This document shows positions 4,544 through 5,268 of a stretch of 5,268 bases of DNA, one piece after another. The notes beneath the pieces are model-generated. The model saw only the letters and a list, made by a program, of their open reading frames with translations. It ran no database searches and was not told the DNA's origin. This stretch comes from VRUE01 sp040904405 (GTDB lineage: Bacteria; Actinomycetota; Thermoleophilia; Solirubrobacterales; 70-9). Made by a program: the position numbers and the translations under genes. Position 1 is the stretch's first letter, and the number at the start of each line of letters is the position of its first letter. Location: positions 1-5,268 of the forward strand of contig JBBDTK010000090.1 in assembly GCA_040904405.1 (NCBI GenBank), given 5' to 3'.

Positions 4544-5268
4544 GGCCCGGCATGGTAGCGGGCGGCTGCTTTCGGGGCCAGCACGAGCAACGCGCCGCCG
4601 ATCGTCAGGCCGGCTGCCGCGGCGAGCTCGGCGTAGAAGCCGTCGTAGAGGACCGCGGTCGCGCCGGAGAAGCGCGAGGCCTCGACGCCGGCGTCGCGGC
4701 CGGCCGGCAGGTCGATCAGGAGGACGACGGCGAGGCTGAGCAGGCCGAGCGCGAAGACGATCCGGCCGGGGCCGCGGCGGCGCTCGTTGCGCCATGCGGC
4801 CAGGGCGAGAGCGGCGGCGAGCAACGCCACCGGGACCAGCAGGTAGGCGTGGGCGGCGCCGGCGGTCCTGGCGGCCACGGTCGGAGCCGGGGCGGGCAGG
4901 CCCTCGTAGGCGGGGCCGCCGACCTCGACCGCGCGGTAATCGACGAACTGCGTCGCGAGCAGGCAGCCGGCGGCGGCGAGGATCGTCAGGCAGATCGCCC
5001 GCCGCGGGGTGAACATGGCGCGGGCCCGGGTGGCCGCGCGCCGGCCGCGCGACGCCAGGCGCAGCAGCAGCCGTTCGACCCGGCTCAGCAGGCGCAGCGC
5101 CAGGACGGCGAGCGGCCGCAGCCGGCGCAGCGCCAGGACGGCGAGCGGCCGCAGCCGGCGCCCCGCCCAGCGCGCGCCGCCCCGCGCCCGGCCGGCGCTG
5201 CGCTCGCCCAGCCGCGCGAGCGGCGGCCAGCCGCGGACGAGTTGGCGGTTGACCGCGCGGTCCACCCG
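4396..5268 (-). CDS. Predicted four-helix membrane protein of unknown function (5' end open at window edge)
   Basis: I cannot name this family. The frame is open to the right edge; GTG at 5265 is the first possible start (residue 1 here) and ATG at 5016 (residue 84) is a shorter alternative. Residues 1-83 are Arg/Leu/Ala-rich but keep almost pure G/C third positions in this frame, so they are probably coding. Four hydrophobic segments follow: about 90-107 (AICLTILAAAGCLLATQF), 140-158, 168-186 and 209-230. Arg-rich stretches before segment 1, at 159-164 (RNERRR) and after segment 4 put both ends inside the cell. Loop 108-139 (VDYRAVEVGG, then a Pro/Ala-rich part) and loop 186-208 would be outside. 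From about residue 241 to the TGA at 4396 the frame overlaps rpsL; that Arg/Ser tail looks like off-frame S12 sequence, so the real C-terminus probably lies near 232-245. It may be co-transcribed with rpsL. Confidence 0.65.
   Translation of the reverse strand, partial: RVDRAVNRQLVRGWPPLARLGERSAGRARGGARWAGRRLRPLAVLALRRLRPLAVLALRLLSRVERLLLRLASRGRRAATRARAMFTPRRAICLTILAAAGCLLATQFVDYRAVEVGGPAYEGLPAPAPTVAARTAGAAHAYLLVPVALLAAALALAAWRNERRRGPGRIVFALGLLSLAVVLLIDLPAGRDAGVEASRFSGATAVLYDGFYAELAAAAGLTIGGALLVLAPKAAARYHAGPCRTPTSSFARVASALRRRRPRRASSRARGARRESRRRNGAASAPASPR
4544..4557 (-). promoter_or_regulatory. Weak candidate -10 box for rpsL
   Basis: On the - strand TACCAT (4557-4552) fits TANNNT and lies 8 nt before the GTG start of rpsL, which itself lacks a Shine-Dalgarno. 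A leaderless or near-leaderless rpsL transcript is therefore possible. No convincing -35 element is seen at the expected distance, and the site falls within the open reading frame of the upstream gene. It could be chance. Confidence 0.22.
5091..5156. repeat. Exact 33-bp tandem duplication
   Basis: Bases 5091-5123 are repeated without change at 5124-5156, and only the first five bases of a third copy follow (5157-5161). The unit length is a multiple of three. In the - strand membrane-protein frame the unit encodes eleven residues, giving two consecutive copies of RLRPLAVLALR (up to register). Identity at all 33 positions, including third codon positions, suggests a recent duplication by slippage or an assembly artefact. 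Confidence 0.9.

Noticed and set aside
3524..4558. 344-residue + strand open frame antisense to both rpsG and rpsL and their spacer
   Set aside because: It mirrors two highly conserved ribosomal genes, shows no domain, and its length follows from the scarcity of stop codons in GC-rich antisense frames.
5032..5051. GGCCGCGCG repeated with an 11-bp period
   Set aside because: Less than two copies of a low-complexity GC motif inside an Arg-rich coding stretch; probably a codon-composition effect.
1..5268. Possible defence system, CRISPR array, prophage, insertion sequence or tRNA
   Set aside because: No regularly spaced repeats, transposase motifs, cloverleaf structure or effector domains were seen on either strand.

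Overview
The window is very G+C-rich. Third codon positions are almost all G or C, and gene starts lack strong Shine-Dalgarno sequences and sometimes carry a TANNNT box just upstream. These traits, the RpoC and S12 sequences (no SI3 insertion in the RpoC trigger loop, actinobacterial-looking S12), and a neighbouring small four-helix membrane protein fit a high-GC Actinobacteriota genome. My best guess is class Thermoleophilia (Solirubrobacterales-like). That placement is inference from sequence style, not a database result.

Layout from left to right: (1) the 3' part of rpoC on the + strand, open at the left edge and ending at 1847; (2) a 223-bp spacer with two near-identical hairpins in inverted orientation, followed by a candidate leaderless promoter with a palindromic operator; (3) a complete flavin-containing monooxygenase (FMO) gene on + (2071-3438); (4) a short convergent spacer with an imperfect stem-loop; (5) rpsG (S7) and rpsL (S12) on the - strand, transcribed rpsL then rpsG, with a 164-nt intercistronic spacer; (6) a - strand gene for a predicted four-helix membrane protein with an Arg-rich N-terminal region, open at the right edge and overlapping the start of rpsL.

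rpoC, rpsL and rpsG are core transcription and translation genes that in most bacteria lie co-directionally as rpoB-rpoC-rpsL-rpsG-fusA-tuf. Here rpsL-rpsG points back toward rpoC, an unrelated oxygenase gene sits between them, and fusA does not follow rpsG. The str operon is therefore rearranged and split.

The most interesting signal is in the rpsL-rpsG spacer. A perfect 12-nt inverted repeat starts on the last base of the rpsL stop codon and ends one base before the rpsG ATG. It would hold the weak rpsG ribosome-binding site in a helix and bring the stop and start together, which suggests translational coupling or S7 feedback control. I found no tRNA, rRNA, CRISPR array, insertion sequence or defence system.
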